64,000 nucleotides of DNA from Linanthus parryae (taxonomy: Eukaryota > Streptophyta > Magnoliopsida > Ericales > Polemoniaceae). The DNA is taken from contig JALGPY010000003.1 of assembly GCA_023055425.1 (NCBI GenBank), positions 71,213,491-71,277,490 of the forward strand, written 5' to 3'. Below the pieces are notes generated by a model. That model was given only the letters and a program-made list of their open reading frames with translations. It was not told where the DNA came from and did not search any database. Both the position numbers and the translations under genes were made by a program. Positions 53,432 through 64,000 of the stretch are shown piece after piece. How positions within the stretch are numbered: the first letter of the stretch is position 1; every line of letters begins with the position of its first letter.

Positions 53432-55656
53432 TGGAATTCTACAATGCGATAAATATGCAATTTTAGTATTTTTGAACAATTTAACTATATTCAACAATGG
53501 ATAGTTATTTAATATAGCTCCCACTATTTTTTTTCGGATTAATAGCCCTCACCATTAATGCGGAAAATATCATATATATTTTCTAGTGAGTCCAATTAGG
53601 CGAATAATTCTTTATTCTTTATCCTTTAGATAACACCTAATTGTCATGCCTCTAGGCTCATCAATCCAATTGATTTTACCCAGTTGCGTCCAACCTCTTG
53701 ATTCAACAATCACACATTACTTGCTTGTGTCGTCCTCAACATACCAAAGTAAATTAAAACGCCTTGCTTTGGCAAGCCCGAATTTAATTGACCTTGATCA
53801 TGAAGGGTGTTTAGGCAAGAGAAGGCAAAACACAATATTTCCATTGAGGGATTTTAATAGTCATTATTTTTTTAGTTGATCCCATCAACATGATCTACTT
53901 ATTTGGATTGGGCAATCCACAATAAAAGATCAAACCAGTTTATTATTATCTTATTAACGTTTTGCTAGTATCGCCATACATTCAAAAAAAATTAACAAGA
54001 CATAAATAATAAACATCCACAAAAGAAAAATTAACGCGGCTTTGATATGACCCCTTTACTAAGATATTACCAAGCCAATGATAATATCTATATGCCCTAA
54101 AGTGTCAAGCCCATCTCCATGTGCTCCACCATAGCTGCGCGCGTCTAGGATGGGAACTTCATTGTCTTTGTGGCTTCTTTGGTCCTCCGGTCTTCTTCTC
54201 CATGCTCTTGGCTATCATCTAAATATTTCTAATTCTAGACTAACATCTAGAATAAATAATAAGTAAAAACTCACATGTTGAGAAGATGATGAGCTCGCAG
54301 GCCATAAAATTAACTAACTATTAGATTAATTTGATCAGCTCGCAGGCCGTAAGCCAAACCAAAAACAAACTTAAATATCCACAACCTAGGACATATCCAT
54401 CCACCATGAAACAAAGCACATAATACAGTTAAAACCAATTTTTAACGTGCTAGTTCAATATTATGTGCTTTGGTTGGACCTCTTGGACCGTTGTGACCCT
54501 AATTACCCAATTTCAACTAAAATTAAACAAGCGCGTTAAAAATTGGTTTTAACTGTATTATGTGCTTTGTTTCATGGTGGATGGATATGACCTAGGTTGT
54601 GGATGTTTACTTTTTGTGGTTTGGTTTACGGCATGCGAGCTGATCAAATTAATGTAATAGTTAGTTAAATTTATAGCCTGCGAGCTGATCATCTTCTCAA
54701 CATGTGAGGTTTTATTTATTATTTATTCTAGATGTTAGGCTAGAATTAGATTAATTAGATAATAGCAAAGAGCATGGAGAAGAAGACCGGAGGACTAAGA
54801 AGCCACAAAGACGATGATGACTCACATCCTACGCGTGCGACTATGGTTGAGCACATGGAGATGAGCTTTTCACTTTAGGCATATAGATATTATCATTGGC
54901 TTGGTAATATCTTAGTCTAGGGGCCATATCCATGCCACGTTAATTTTTCTTTTGTGGATGTTTATTATTTATGTCTTGTTATTTAATTTTGTGTGTATGG
55001 ATGATACAAGCAAAACGTTTACAAGATAATAATAATAAACAAGAATGGTCTTTCATTGTGGATTGCCCAATCTAAATAAGTAGATCATGTTGATTTGATC
55101 AACCAACGAAACAAAATAATGACATTCAAATCCCTCAAAGGAAATATTACGTTGAATGCCTTCTCTTATTTTAACACCCTTCATGATCAGGGTTTATTAA
55201 TTTCGGGCTTGAGAAAGCAAGGCAATTTTAATTTATCGTGGTGTGATGCGGCGACACAAGCATGTAATGTGTGGTTGTTGAAATAAGAGGTTAAAACGTA
55301 ACTAAGTAGTTTCAATTGGATTGATGACTTAGAGGCAAGGGATTGGGATTATTTATGAGATAAATAAATAAGGAGTTATTTTTCCGGTTCCACCAAGAGT
55401 TGCGTATGGATGCAATTGGAAGGATGTTCCTACCTAAATAACTTATTCTTGGGTGACTTGACAAAGCAAGCTCAAGAAGAAGTGAAATAAGGATCTTAGA
55501 CCCACTAGAAAATATATGATATTTTCCTCATTAATGGTGAGGGCTATTAATCCGACAAAAATAGTGGGAGATATATTTGATAATCTAGTAATTATTGAAT
55601 ATGGTTAAATTGTTCAAAATACTAAAATTGCATATTTCGAGTTTTGTAGAATTCCA
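53432..55656. other. Central leader region joining the two Angela-like copies
   Basis: The two gag leaders meet head to head. Matching inverted blocks include the one around 54390-54447 and its complement at 54534-54590 (TTAAAAATTGGTTTTAACTG), GCTCGCAGGCC/GCCTGCGAGC, and ATGTTTATTATTTATGTCTTG near 54960 with its complement near 54000. No gene is seen. Angela/BARE elements have long leaders, so this is probably untranslated leader from both copies. Confidence 0.7.
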
Positions 55657-58600
55657 ATGGCAAACAACAATCAATCATCGACACCATCCATGAGTTCTGT
55701 CCTTGAGAAGGACAAGTTTTTAGGGAACAACTTTCTTGACTGGTAAAGAAACTTAATGATTTTCCTAAAGTAAGAAAAGAAGTTGTACATCTTAGATGCA
55801 CCTGTTCAAGAACCACCATGCTGTACTCGCAGCCATAAGGGCACATCAAAAGATTGTGGATGACAATAATGATGTGACCTGCCTCATGATGTGCACCATG
55901 AGCTCTGAGCTTCAGAAGCAACATAAGAACATGGAGGCATACGATGTGATCGTACATTTGAGGCAGCTTTTCCAAGAGCAGGCCCGACATGAGAGATATG
56001 AGGTATCCAAGGCACTGTTCAACTGTAGTCTCGTAGAGGGGAACTCAGTCGGGCCTCATGTAATCCGTACGATCGGATACATTGAGAATCTCGTGACGCT
56101 AGTCTTCCCGTTCGGCCAAGAGTTGACCACTGATCTCATCATGCAATCATTGTCGGATAGTTATAGCCAGTTCATCATGAACTAAAACATGAATGAGATC
56201 AACAAAACTCTGCCTGACTTATCAATATGTTGAGGACCGCTGAACAGAGTATTAACAAGGGCAAAGGCAAGGCCGTAATGATGGTGCACAAGAAGAAGGG
56301 CAAGTCAGTTGCTTTTACTTGCAAAGGAAAGGGCAAGAAAATTGCGAAGTCCAAGGATAATGCCTTAAATCCCGGTGGAGGCATGACTAAGGGTGAATGT
56401 CACTACTGTAGTCAGCCTGGACACTGGAAGAGGAATTGCCCCAAGTATCTGGAGGATAAAAGGCTTGGAATAGTGATTCCACCACCACCAGGTATTTTTG
56501 TTATAGATGTCAATCTTTCTATGTCGTCATCTTGGGTATTAGATACTGGATGTGGATCTCGCATTTGTCGAAAGGTGCAGGATTTGAAAAGTAATAGAAG
56601 ATTGACTAAAGGGGATATAGACTTGCGCGTCGGGAATGGAGCAAGAGTTGTTGCATTAGCTATAGGCGTGTATGAGTTATCTCTGCCTTCAGTGCTTACT
56701 TTAGAATTAGACAATTGCTACTATGTGTCTGCTATGAGCAGAAACATTATTTATATTTCTTGTTTGGACGAGAAATGTTTTACTATTTCAATAAAGAACA
56801 ATAGTTGTTCCATTTATTTTGATAGTATCCGTTATTGTAGTGTGCATTTGTCTAATGGATTATATATCCTTGATCTAAGTAATGCCATCTATAACATCAA
56901 TATTGAGAGGATTAAAATTAATAAATTAAATCATACTTATATATGGCACTGTCGCTTGGGCCATATAAATGAGAAACACATATCTAGACTCCATAAGGAT
57001 AGACTCATTTGATTATGAATCATATGAGACATGTGAATCTTGTTTAATTGGAAAGATGAAAAATTCCCATTTCAATAATAAATGTGAGAGGACTATTGAT
57101 ATATTGGCACTCATACATACTGATGTATGTTGACCGTTTCCCACGCCTGCCATAGGTGGTTACACCTACTTCATTACGTTTACTAATGATTTTAGTAGAT
57201 ATGGATTTGTGTACCTTATGAAAGACAAATCTGAATCCTTTGAATTTTTCAAAGAATTCAAGAATGAAGTAGAGAAGCAACTTGGCAAAAGTATCAAGGC
57301 TCTACGATCGGATCGTGGAGGAGAATACTTAAGCCAAGAGTTTGACGACTATCTTAGATAGTGTGGGATTGTGACCTAACTCACTCCACTCGGAACGCCA
57401 CAGTGGAATGGCGTGTCCGAGAGGAGGAATCGCACCTTGTTGGACATGGTGCGGTCTATTATGTGTCAAGCAGATCTTCCGATATCGTTTTGGGGACATG
57501 CTCTAATGACAGCTGATTTTACCATTAACCGTGTTCCATCAAAATCGGCCATGAAGACACCATATGAGATATGGACTGGGAGCGTCCCATAGTGTCGTTT
57601 CTGAAGATTTGGGGTTGCGACGTCTATGTAAAACGTTTACAGAGTGAAAAGCTCGGACCCAAGTTAGATAAGTGTAAGTTTGTGGGATATCCTAAGGAAA
57701 CTAAAGGATATTATTTATACAACCCAGTCGAGAACAAAGTGTTTGTTGCTCGAACCGGCGTGTTCCTTGAAAGAGAGTTCGTCTCTAAAGGATAAAGAGG
57801 GAGGTATGTGTAACTTGAAGAAGTTCAAGAACCACAAATCACTGATATGACAATGGATCATGAACAGGAACTGGAAACGGTTGTGGAGGAGCATGTTCGA
57901 GTAGCACAAGGAATCCGTTGGTCGAGTAGGATACGTCACGAATCCGAAAGGTATGGACTTCTCGTGAGGCCGGTGAAGTATTACCCATAGATGATGAGCC
58001 TACTACTTCCAGAGAGGCCATTAAAGGGCCAGACTCAAAGAAGTGGCTTGAGGCCATGAGATCTGAAATGGAATCCCTGTATTCCAACCAAGTATGGAAT
58101 TTGGTGGAACCACCCGATGGGGTTCGGCCCATAGCGTGCAAGTGGGTCTTCAAGAAGAAGACTGAAATGGATGGCAATGTAGTTTCCTATATGGGTCGAT
58201 CGGTGGCTAAAGGTTACAAACAGATTCATGGTATTGACTATGATGAAATCTTTTCCCCAGTTGCAATGAAAAAATCCATTCGAATCTTGCTTGCGATTGC
58301 AACTTACTACCACAATGAGATTTGGCAGATGGATGTCAAAACAGCGTTTCTGTATGGAAACCTCCTCGAGGATGTGTAAATGACACAACCTGAGGGTTTT
58401 GAGGATCCAGAGCATGCAAATAAAGTCTGTAAGCTACAATGATCCGTTTATGGATTGAAGCAAGCTTATAGAAGTTGGAATCGACGTTTTGATGACGCGT
58501 TCAAAGAGTTTAACTTCATCAAGAACGAAGATGAGCCTTGTGTTTACAAGAAGGTTAGTGGGAGTTTTGTTGTATTTATGGTCTTTTATGTGGATGAAAT

Positions 58601-59570
58601 ACTACTCATTGGAAATGACATTCCCATGCTACAATATGTGAAAGATTGGCTAGGGAAGTGTTTCTCAATGAAGGACTTAGGGGATCCAGCTTATATACTG
58701 GGTATCAAGATCTATAGGGATAGATCGAAGAAGCTGCTCGGCCTAAGCCAAAGTACATATATAGACTAGGTGTTGAATCGGTTCAACATGCAAGACCCCA
58801 AGAAGCGATTCTTGCCCATGTCGCATGGGATCACTCTTTCGAAGAGTGATTGTCCTTCCAATCACATTGAGAAGGACCGTATGAGTAGAATTCCATATGC
58901 GTTTGGTTCTATCATGTATGCCATGTTGTGTACTAGACCAGATGTGTTGTACGCACTAAGTATGGCAAGTAGATATCAGTCCAATCCGGGTGAGAGTCAC
59001 TGGATTGTCGTCAAGAACATCCTTAAGTACTTGAGAAGGACTAAGGATGCATTCTTGGTATTTGGAGGCGAGGAAGAGCTAAGATTAATCGGTTACACTG
59101 ATGCAAGCTTCCAAACCAACAAAGAGGACTATAGATCGCAGTCGGGTTATGTGTTTTGCCTAAACGGAGGAGCTGTGAGCTGGAAGAGTTCAAAGCAAGA
59201 GACAGTTGCTGATTCTAGAACTGAAGCTGAGTACATTGCTGCTTCAGGTATATCAAAGGAGGCTGTTTGGATAAAGAAGTTTATCACTGACCTTGGTGTG
59301 GTTCCTAGCATTGTGGATCCCATAACGTTGTACTGTGACAACACTGGGGCGATCGAATAGGCCAAGGAACCTAGTTCGCACCAGAGGACGAAGCATGTAC
59401 TTAGGAGATTCCATCTGGTTCGAGACATAGTAGATCGAGAAGATGTGAAGATATGCAAGATTCCAACATATGAAAATTTGTCAGATCCTTTCACAAAGCC
59501 GTTGGTTCAGCGAAAGCATGACGGGCACACTAGGGCTATAGGCATACGTGATGCATCAGATAGGCTCTAG
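55657..59570 (+). pseudogene. Right Angela-like gag-pol, broken
   Basis: Mirror partner of the left copy. Gag starts at ATGGCAAACAACAATC (55657) and soon meets stops. It continues at 55796-56185 and 56227-57012 with an intact zinc knuckle CHYCSQPGHWKRNC and protease WVLDTGCGS. Integrase (57013-57600) is interrupted by stops, including one in the WSGIVT*LTPL region near 57377. In RT the catalytic motif is FYVDEILLIGND, so the second Asp is Glu. RNase H (58770-59570) ends with FTKPLVQRKHDGH. Protein similarity to the left copy is roughly three-quarters by eye, so the two arms are old relative to the gypsy chain. Confidence 0.9.
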
Positions 59571-59584
59571 TGCAAGTAAGAGAT

Positions 59585-60982
59585 TGTTGGTTTTGGATGC
59601 CATAATGGCAATCTGTTTAGTATGAACTTTAGCTTCTAGAATAATCATTGTATTATTTATGGAGGTATTTAATATAATGAAGTCCTTAGATTGCAATAAT
59701 GTTGTTTATCTTACATATTCCCAGTCCATTATATTGATTAACAGGACGATCAACTATAGACTAGTATGTGGGTAGATTGATATGGGGATATCATGTCTAA
59801 CACATGGGCATGCATTAAGAGTAATGGCATACTGGATAGACCCACCACGAGAATGCTACATTAGATTATGTCAACATCACAAGCGCTTCTCATTGTGCTA
59901 ATGGTGTTGTAATCCGTAGACTTGAAGTCACTTGATTCTCTAGTTGTGAAATATCATGCTTTGATATTATCAAACGTTACACAGTGACTGGGTAACTATA
60001 AAGATAACAATACGGGCATGATAGGAAGCAAGCTTACATGTGGCAGTGATGTAGAAAGGATTTGTCCCTCCTACATAATAGGAGTAAAATATCCACGACC
60101 ACTCGAGGGGGAGAGCTTATGGAATGTCTGGCCAGACTCACATAAATCAATATGGATATATTGATGTTATCTGCATGGATATGTCTATTACCAGGATTGA
60201 GAAACTATGGATTCGATATATGAGCGTGACGGAATATGTCTCCTGTCCAATCCGGATATGGATACAAAGGGATAACACAACACGGTAACATTGGGCATAT
60301 GGTTTGTCGGGATCACTGACTATTTCTATTAGTTGGGTGGCACAGATGTGTTGCTAGACACCGCTATATGTTTGTAATAGTTACTACCAACTAAGTAGAA
60401 ACCTATGGGGTCACACACCGTATGAATTAAAATTGATATTGGTATTAATTAGTTAGACTAATTAATAAAAGGATCATAACGCAACCACAAGGGAAGTTAG
60501 TAGGACTAATTTGAAAGTGGACTAATCCATGTAAGGACATGATTGGTATTGGGGCAATTGTGTAGTTAATAAAAGAGTTATTAACTTTATAAAGGAACTA
60601 TAGATTTTTAATTTCTCCTCTAATTCATTATTGAGGGAAACATGACAAAGCAAAGAGAGAGAGAGAGACAAGGAAGAGGCCGAGCCCCGTCCGCCCTCTC
60701 CTTGCTGTCGGCCACCTTGAGGCGTGGGCTTGGTGCCTCGTTTTGTGTGATCCTTTCCTCCTTTCTTCTGTTGCTAGCACTACACGGTGGGAAGGACTCC
60801 AGTCAAAGATCCAAGGTGTGGATACTAGACGAGGTCACAATTCTTCGTAGTGATCACACAAACTAAGGTACACATGTTTCTACCCTAATCATGTTATGAT
60901 TGCTTGCCTGTGATCCTTGGAGGGGTTTGAGCAGGATTAAATTTTTGTTATTCCGCTGCGTAACCTGCATCAAAACCCTACA
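59585..60982 (+). repeat. 3' LTR of the right Angela-like copy, 1398 bp
   Basis: Starts TGTTGGTTTTGGATGCC after CTAGTGCAAGTAAGAGAT, the usual Angela polypurine context, and ends CAAAACCCTACA. It has a GA microsatellite near 60656. Its complement aligns along the left LTR. Confidence 0.85.
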
Positions 60983-63766
60983 ATATCCTGGGGTTTGCTT
61001 GAGGACTATAGTGTTTGTGAGCGTTCGAATGAGAAAGGCAGTGTTGATCTCCAATTGGCGCACCCGCCACCCATGCGAGAGAGCCAAGGTGAGTACGATG
61101 CGAGCAGTAACAGGTTTCATAACAGGACTCAATGTTTCATAGTAGTCACGTCTGAACTCATGGGAGTACCCATTTGCCACAAGTCAGGCTTTGTATTGAT
61201 CAGCAGTACCATCATCTTTGCGCTTGACCCGAATATCCACTTACACCCCACAATTGGTTGACCACTGCCAGGAACCAGATCCCATGTGCACAAGTGCAGG
61301 TGCAACTGCAGGTGCAATGTTAGGTTCCTTCGCAGGGGGTGCTGCAGGAGTTGGCACATGAGCCAGAGTGTGTGTATGCGCAGGTGCAACTGGACCAACT
61401 GAGTCATTCATGGTATCGGTTTTAGCATTGGTAGCATGTCGGGTAGGTGGGTGTGACAAATGGAAAGATATGAGGAACGGAGCAAACATGGCTAGATATA
61501 TATATATATATATGTATATATATGCGATCAGTGGATGGGTCAAGACAGTTGTAGGCTGACTGAGTGACCGAATAACCTAAGAATATGCAAGGAATCGAAC
61601 GAGGTTCGAGTTTGCTCGAGGTGCAAGGTCGAAGCCAGGGGAAGCACTGGCATCCAAAAGGTTGGAGGGACTTATAGTTCAGGAGTACTTGGAAAAGTTT
61701 GAGGTATGGAGAGTCATTCCGTAGGGTAGGAGTGGGCATGCGATTGATTAGGTAGACCGCGGTTGGGAAAACATGGGTCCAATAGCTCAGTGGGAACAAT
61801 GCGGTATGAAGGGGAGAGAGACCAGTATCAACAATGTGGTGATGTCTGCGCTTAGCAGAGCCATTTTGCTCGGGCGTATGAGGAGGGGTAGCGAGATGCG
61901 TGATGTCGTGGAGGTTAAGTTGGGGCAGGATTTTAAAAAATTCGCCGCCATTGTCAGAGAAGAGAGTGAAAATGGATTGGCCAAAGTGCTTCTCTACAAG
62001 TCGTTTGAATTACGAGAAAATTGAATCAACGTATGATTTTCTCTTGAGAGGGTATAACCAAACATACTTGGTAAAGTGATCAACAAAGACTGCATAGTAG
62101 AGGTAGCCATCACGAGAAATTTGTTTGGTACTCCAGACATCACTGTAAATCAATTCAAGTGGACGAGAGCTTGTAAGGTAATTGTGCGCGAAAGGAAGCT
62201 TGTGACTTTTATTGATATGACAAGAAGTTCAAGCGAATTTCTTAAGGCTAAACGGAGACAAAGAAATATTGCATTTCTGCAGAGTAAGCCCTAAGGTTTT
62301 ATTACATGGATGACCAAATATGTGATGAAGATTATGAATGTCTGCGACAATGGTTGTATTTATGAGAGAAGGGTTGCTGTGAGGAGCGTAGTACACACCA
62401 TCTCAATTTTCACCACGAAGAATGGTGTTTTCGGTTGAGCGATCCTTCACAAAAAAATAAGAAGAAAAGAATTCAACCAAAGTATGATTAGACTTGCAAT
62501 GTTGGGAAATGAAGACAAGTTTGTGATGTAGTTTGGGGACACATAGGACATATGTAGAGGTTTAGTGGGAGATGATAATATAGTGCTACCAATGAGAGAG
62601 ATAGATAGACTCTTACCGTTGCCAAGAATAATCTCCTAAGGACCATTATAAGCTGCCAGATCTTGAATACCATATGTGCTAGGGGTGACATGATGCGATG
62701 CGCCACTATCAAACATCCATGCATCCAAAGAATCTGAGGCTTGATTCACTGCAGTGTTGGCCACATGTGTCTTAATCGCGATTGAGATGTTGTGGTCGCT
62801 CAGGAAGCTAGTAAGTTTGCGACAATCGCGAACAACATGCCCTGCGAAGTAGCAGAATTGACAACGCTGCTCAGACCGACCAGGCTGAGTCGCGGCTTCT
62901 GGGGAATTGCGCGACCTATTTTGCGCATTCGATGAGTGTTTATGGCGATCTTGATTCCTTGAGTAACCACCATTGTGCGAGTGTTGAGGGGAAGCACCCC
63001 AATGTGATGCAATTCCTGCGTGAAGTTGCCTCACATTGGAAGTGGCGAGGAGAGGTGCAAATTATGATTCTGCAATTTGCAAAGAGCGCTCATGCTCCTC
63101 AAGAGTGGAAGTGAGTTCAAAAATGGACACATCTGTGTTGCAAACTCGAGGAGCAGCCACAATGGGGGAGTAATCGACCCCCAGTTGGGCTCTGCGAGAG
63201 AGCTTGATCGTTGGCGATGTCCTTCATATCCCTAATGTATTCACAGATAGAGCGACCGCCACGCGGGCTGCGAGCAAGTTTGTTCCTGAACGCGACGACT
63301 CGACCAGGAGAGGCACTTGCATAGCTTTCCATGAGAGTGCTCCAAGCTATCCCTTATATATTCGGGGATAGAGCGACTGTCGCGCGATTTCTGAGAAAGA
63401 TTATTTTTGAGAGCGATGACTCAACCAGGAGAGGCACTTGCATAGCTTAGTGTTCCAAGCTTCAGGAGTTGTGAACGCGGAGGAGAGAAGTGGTTGAATT
63501 GAATCGGCGCAACTACCGAGGAGTGCACTGACAATGATCTGGTCTTGGCGATACCACATGGAGTAGGCAGGGTTTGTAATTGATTTTGCATAATCAATTT
63601 AGCGTCACAGTGCTGTGGTGGATCCGTCAATAAACCCTAGCAGGTCAAATCCAATCAGGGTGGCTTCAATTTGTCGATGCCAAACGAGGAAATTGGCAGA
63701 TGATAGTTTGAAGGGAAAGTTTGTAGGGGCATTCAACTGGATTACTGATGGCGTGGTGGTGGTCAT
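60983..63766 (-). pseudogene. Ale-like gag, protease, integrase and RT N-terminus, broken
   Basis: Read from ATG at 63766: gag MTTTTPSVIQLNAPTNFPFKL...FLVWHRQIEATLIGFDLLGF, a diverged tandem duplication of about 120 bp (63240-63330 and 63360-63452), a zinc knuckle CQFCYFAGHVVRDC near 62850, and protease site MFDSGASHHVT near 62690. Integrase has IYSDVW, SDNGGEFF and HTPEQNGSAKRRHHHIVD, in which the catalytic Glu of the usual AER is Lys. The integrase C-terminus follows (61799-61422), then RT start VMKPVTARIVLTLALSHGW ending at KQTPGY next to 60983. Stops and shifts occur throughout. Confidence 0.88.
61497..61522. repeat. (TA)n microsatellite
   Basis: An AT dinucleotide run inside the decayed integrase/RT spacer. 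Confidence 0.9.
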
Positions 63767-63858
63767 GGTGGTGATGGCCGGCGTCCGGGACCGAGAGGCA
63801 AGGTCGGCTTACGACTGGCGACGAGAGAGAGCGGGATCGTAGAAGAAAATTTTCTACA

Positions 63859-63871
63859 GCTTTGATACCAA
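63859..63871 (-). other. Primer binding site of the Ale-like element (initiator tRNA-Met type)
   Basis: The minus strand reads TTGGTATCAAAGC, one base from the common copia TTGGTATCAGAGC. Confidence 0.8.
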
Positions 63872-63877
63872 ACGAAG

Positions 63878-64000
63878 TGTAAGTTCAATGCAGGATCAAT
63901 ACTTGAAATAGCTTGTCTATTTAAAGGCTTTTGAAACAGCTTTCAAAGCCTTGAAACTTACTGAGCTTCACTTGCATGAACTTCGGGGGAGTTTCTTATC
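63878..64000 (+). repeat. Start of a second Sire-like LTR, cut by the window end
   Basis: TGTAAGTTCAATGCAGGATCAA and the following 100 bp match the LTR start at 2829, apart from a short insertion in the CTTTGAAA repeat part. The orientation is plus. It could be a 5' LTR or a solo LTR; the sequence beyond the window decides. Confidence 0.85.

Larger units (their letters stand above)
48087..60982. repeat. Giant inverted repeat: two Angela/BARE-type copia copies head to head
   Basis: Left arm 48087-54450, spacer 54451-54530, right arm 54531-60982. Each arm carries, from outside in, an LTR, pol, gag and a leader of about 1.1 kb. Neither arm has a 5' LTR or primer site. Both outer tips are U5-type LTR ends (complements TGTTGGGTTTTGACGTAGG and TGTAGGGTTTTGATGCAGG). 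Flanking pentamers GTCTA and ATATC do not match, so there is no target duplication for the whole. Confidence 0.88.
47414..63877 (-). mobile_element. Ale-like Ty1/copia element, reverse strand, interrupted by an inverted composite
   Basis: Its 3' LTR is on the left (47414-47605). Gag starts at 63766 on the right, and the primer site is at 63859-63871. The small LTR, the UBN2-like gag and the RT wording (PVTARIVLTLALSHGW) suit the Ale/Retrofit lineage. The 5' LTR is absent: a Sire-like LTR begins at 63878, 7 bp beyond the primer site. The block 48087-60982 sits in the middle of RT. Confidence 0.8.

Noticed and set aside
60642..60866. A 74-codon frame in the right Angela-like LTR
   Set aside because: Lies inside the LTR, starts in a GA microsatellite, and its mirror in the left LTR is not the same protein.

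Overview
This window reads as repeat-rich intergenic DNA from a flowering plant, most likely a eudicot. The evidence is nested Ty1/copia and Ty3/gypsy LTR retrotransposons, hAT and Stowaway-like DNA elements, and one plant-type lipid-transfer protein gene with a spliced 3' end. All calls come from reading the sequence; family names are by recognised motifs, not database searches.

Layout. 1-4035: 3' part of a decayed Sire-like copia element (RT/RNase H, a lysine-rich env-like ORF, 3' LTR). 4046-4234: short LTR of an Ale-like copia family. 4570-7877: a 3.3-kb solo LTR of a Tekay-like gypsy element, reverse orientation, with a perfect TCCTT target duplication. 8300-8638 and 35315-35830: two halves of an old Athila-like LTR. 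Between them, 8639-35314 is the main structure: four LTRs of 1461 bp alternating with three near-identical internal regions (LTR-int-LTR-int-LTR-int-LTR), with one TAACT target duplication flanking the whole chain. Each internal region has a tRNA-Asp primer site, an intact 856-codon gag-protease ORF, no reverse transcriptase or integrase, and about 4.2 kb of non-coding DNA holding a second U3-like segment and a TATA promoter.

36750-47400: mosaic of DNA transposons and old LTR pieces: a CACTA end, a hAT element (8-bp TSD GTCATAAC) carrying a nested MITE, a second old Athila-like LTR, a Tekay-like LTR remnant, a hAT fragment with a foldback, two Stowaway-like MITEs, a TAGGGAT-ended hAT MITE (8-bp TSD AAGACAGC), then the only convincing host gene (lipid-transfer protein, 45293-45925) and another TAGGGAT-ended element with a 172-bp tandem duplication.

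47414-63877: a reverse-strand Ale-like copia element whose RT core is replaced by a giant inverted repeat (48087-60982) made of two decayed Angela/BARE-type copia copies fused head to head. A second Sire-like LTR starts at 63878 and runs off the window.

Working together: the tandem gag-protease element can encode capsid and protease but must borrow RT and integrase, presumably from an autonomous Athila-like relative elsewhere. The copia elements are all broken. The best candidates for something undescribed are the three-unit chain, whose LTR mutations carry a polar signature of LTR-LTR unequal exchange, the promoter module inside its internal region, and the 12.9-kb head-to-head inverted repeat.
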